Below are positions 5,446 through 7,328 of a stretch of DNA of 7,328 bases, in pieces. Numbering within the stretch: the stretch's first letter is position 1; every line of letters begins with the position of its first letter. The DNA comes from Flavobacteriaceae bacterium (GTDB taxonomy: Bacteria > Bacteroidota > Bacteroidia > Flavobacteriales > Flavobacteriaceae). The notes beneath the pieces are model-generated. The model was not told where the DNA came from. It saw only the letters and a list, made by a program, of their open reading frames with translations, and ran no database searches. The DNA lies in contig JAESTG010000325.1 of assembly GCA_016763715.1 (NCBI GenBank), positions 1-7,328 of the forward strand, written 5' to 3'. Made by a program: the position numbers and the translations under genes.

Positions 5446-7328
5446 ATGGCGAAGAAGACCACCCCATTAATGGGTCAATACAATACCATAAAAGCGAAGT
5501 ATCCAGATGCTTTATTACTCTTTCGTGTGGGCGATTTTTACGAAACTTTTGGCGCCGATGCCGTCAAGGCATCTGGTATTCTCAATATTACCTTAACAGC
5601 CCGAAACAATGGTGGTGATCAAATAGAATTGGCAGGATTTCCATATCATTCTTTGAATTCTTACTTGCCCAAATTGGTAATGGCAGGTTGTCGTGTAGCC
5701 ATTTGCGATCAATTGGAAGACCCTAAACTCACTAAAAATATTGTAAAACGAGGTGTAACCGAATTAGTGACTCCTGGAGTGGCGTTTAATGATGATATAC
5801 TTCAGAGTAAGTCGAACAATTTTTTGGCAGCCGTACATTTTGGTGCTGCTCAGAGGAATGGAAGCAGGGTTTGGGTGTTTCTTTTCTAGATGTTTCTACA
5901 GGAGAGTATTTAACCGCAGAAGGCTCTGAAGAGTACATAGATAAATTGCTACAAAACTTCAGCCCAAGCGAAGTATTGTTCAGCAAACAAAAAAGAAAAC
6001 TATTTTCTGAAACTTTTGGCGATCAATTTCATGTGTTCTATTTGGAAGATTGGGTTTTTCAGGATGATTACACTTCAGAAGTGCTTCAAAAACATTTTGG
6101 AACAAAAAACTTAAAAGGTTTTGGTGTGGACCATCTTGAAGCAGGGCTTATTGCTGCGGGTGCCGTATTACATTATTTGGGAGAGACACAGCATCACAAA
6201 TTGCAACATATCACGAAGGTTTCACGTATTGCCGAAGATGAGTATGTGTGGATGGATCGATTTACCATTCGTAATTTGGAATTGTACCATTCGTATCAAC
6301 AAAATGCGGTCACTTTACTTGATATAATTGACAAAACGATATCTCCCATGGGTGGGCGTTTGTTAAAGCGTTGGATGGCACTCCCTTTAAAACACCTCGA
6401 TAAAATTACAAGAAGACATGAGGTAGTGAGTTTTTTATTGGATCACCCCAAGCTTTTAGAAAGAACGCAGCAGCACATGAAGCGGATGGGAGATTTAGAG
6501 CGTTTAATTTCAAAAGCTGCTACGGGGAAGATAAGTCCGAGAGAAGTAGTTCAGCTTAAAAACTCTATGGAAGCCGTTGTTCCCATAAAAGCTTTGGCGC
6601 TGGAATCAAAGAATGAATCATTGCAAATTATTGGAGAGCAGTTGAATGATTGCCCTACACTTCAGGAGAAAATTAAAGTAACTTTGAATGAAGAATCTCC
6701 CGTAAATATTTTAAAAGGGAATGCAATCGCTTCAGGGGTTTCTGAAGATTTGGATGAACTAAGAAGTATTGCAGCTGGAGGAAAGGACTATCTGAATAAG
6801 ATGTTAGCACGAGAAACCGAACGCACAGGAATTACTTCGCTAAAAATCGCTTCCAATAATGTGTTTGGCTATTATATTGAAGTAAGAAATACGCATAAAG
6901 ACAAAGTGCCAGAGGAATGGATTCGAAAGCAAACTTTGGTCAATGCGGAGCGTTACATAACGGAAGAATTAAAAAAATATGAAACCAAAATTTTAGGAGC
7001 TGAAGAAAAAATTCAAGCTTTAGAGCAAGAATTATTTGGGCAATTAGTCCAATGGTTGCTTCCTTTTATTGGTACAATACAGCAAACAGCGGCCTTAATC
7101 GCTGAATTGGATTGCCTTTCGTCATTTGCCACTCAAGCCAAGCAAGCAAAATATATACGCCCCCTTCTTGATGATAGTTTCGACCTCGATATTAAGGAAG
7201 GACGTCATCCAGTGATAGAGCAACAGCTACCTCAGATAATCCATTTATTCCCAACGATGTTTTTCTGGATCGAGAGAATCAGCAAATAATTATGATTACG
7301 GGGCCTAATATGAGTGGTAAGGGTGCCA
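5446..7328 (+). CDS. mutS: DNA mismatch repair ATPase MutS, 3'-truncated by the window, two frameshifts
   Basis: MutS binds mismatched DNA and recruits MutL. The ATG at 5446 ([12 protein letters not shown]) is chosen because it aligns with the usual start; the frame opens further upstream, to 5407. The mismatch-contact motif F31-Y-E33 sits in G-D-F-Y-E-T-F-G, and the domain I landmarks G-F-P-Y-H and C-D-Q-L-E-D-P follow. The frame then breaks: frame 1 hits TAG at 5887-5889, while MutS continues in another frame as [11 protein letters not shown] from 5871. The connector, core/lever (from about [13 protein letters not shown]) and clamp regions run intact, including F-G-Y-Y-I-E-V. The ATPase domain opens with E-G-R-H-P-V-I-E. 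A second break near 7230-7235 leads to TAA at 7287-7289, while the true sequence goes on in the third frame as [10 protein letters not shown] and Walker A G-P-N-M-S-G-K-G at 7301-7324. Each break is repaired by adding one base. As read, the gene cannot make full-length MutS; sequence error and recent pseudogenisation are both possible. Confidence 0.9.
5842..5870 (+). other. mutS frameshift 1 (apparent loss of one base)
   Basis: Conserved MutS sequence is in frame up to about A-A-V-H-F-G (ending near 5843) and resumes one base earlier in phase at K-Q-G-L-G-V-S-F from about 5862. Adding one base anywhere in this interval joins them; short runs such as GGAA and GG offer several places. Even after repair, a few more residues lie between H-F-G and L-G-V-S-F than I expect from relatives, so a small local miscall or insertion larger than one base is also possible. 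Confidence 0.85.
7230..7235 (+). other. mutS frameshift 2 (apparent loss of one base)
   Basis: The frame reads E-Q-Q-L-P to 7232. The expected continuation [12 protein letters not shown] starts at GAT 7235-7237, leaving only two bases (CA) between them. One extra base would restore the frame and a family-like spacing between the L-P and the N-D-V. Confidence 0.85.

Noticed and set aside
5871..7289. The 472-residue open frame as a separate MutS-like protein lacking the mismatch domain (MutS2-like)
   Set aside because: It continues MutS1 directly from the N-terminal part with one base missing, and its TTG start falls inside a conserved strand.

Overview
This AT-rich window looks like ordinary chromosome from a member of the Bacteroidota, most likely a marine-type Flavobacteriia. 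Three things point there: the fused folate pyrophosphokinase/deoxynucleoside kinase gene, the Bacteroidota-style -7 promoter box (TAnnTTTG) with very short leaders and no clear Shine-Dalgarno sequences, and protein sequences that read like flavobacterial homologues throughout. Assignment below class is not possible by eye.

Layout from left to right. (1) A minus-strand gene run occupies 1-3514. In transcription order it holds a queuosine-precursor transporter of the YhhQ family, a large AsmA-family membrane-anchored periplasmic protein 14 bases downstream, and, after a 55-base gap, the first 25 codons of a LysE-type exporter that runs off the left edge. (2) A 136-base divergent intergenic region (3515-3650) separates this run from a plus-strand gene at 3651-4769. 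That gene encodes HPPK (folate synthesis) fused to a deoxynucleoside kinase (dNTP salvage). Both genes flanking this region appear to start with TTG. (3) A minus-strand TrmH/SpoU-family RNA methyltransferase lies at 4766-5299. It is tail-to-tail with the fusion gene, and the two TAA stop codons share bases of one TTAA palindrome. (4) A 146-base divergent region (5300-5445) holds a clean -7 box for the methyltransferase. It leads into plus-strand mutS at 5446, which runs off the right edge.

The main anomaly is in mutS. Its reading frame is broken twice (about 5842-5870 and 7230-7235), each time as if one base were missing. The Walker A Ser/Thr, in the last seven bases of the window, reads Gly. 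Conserved MutS sequence continues on both sides of each break, so either the base calls near this end are poor or the gene was inactivated recently.

Functionally the window is housekeeping: envelope maintenance (AsmA), tRNA-modification precursor uptake (YhhQ), folate and deoxynucleotide supply (fusion), RNA 2'-O-methylation (TrmH-like) and mismatch repair (MutS). I see no mobile element, CRISPR array, tRNA or rRNA, and no gene-free stretch over 300 bases. I found nothing that supports a previously undescribed system.
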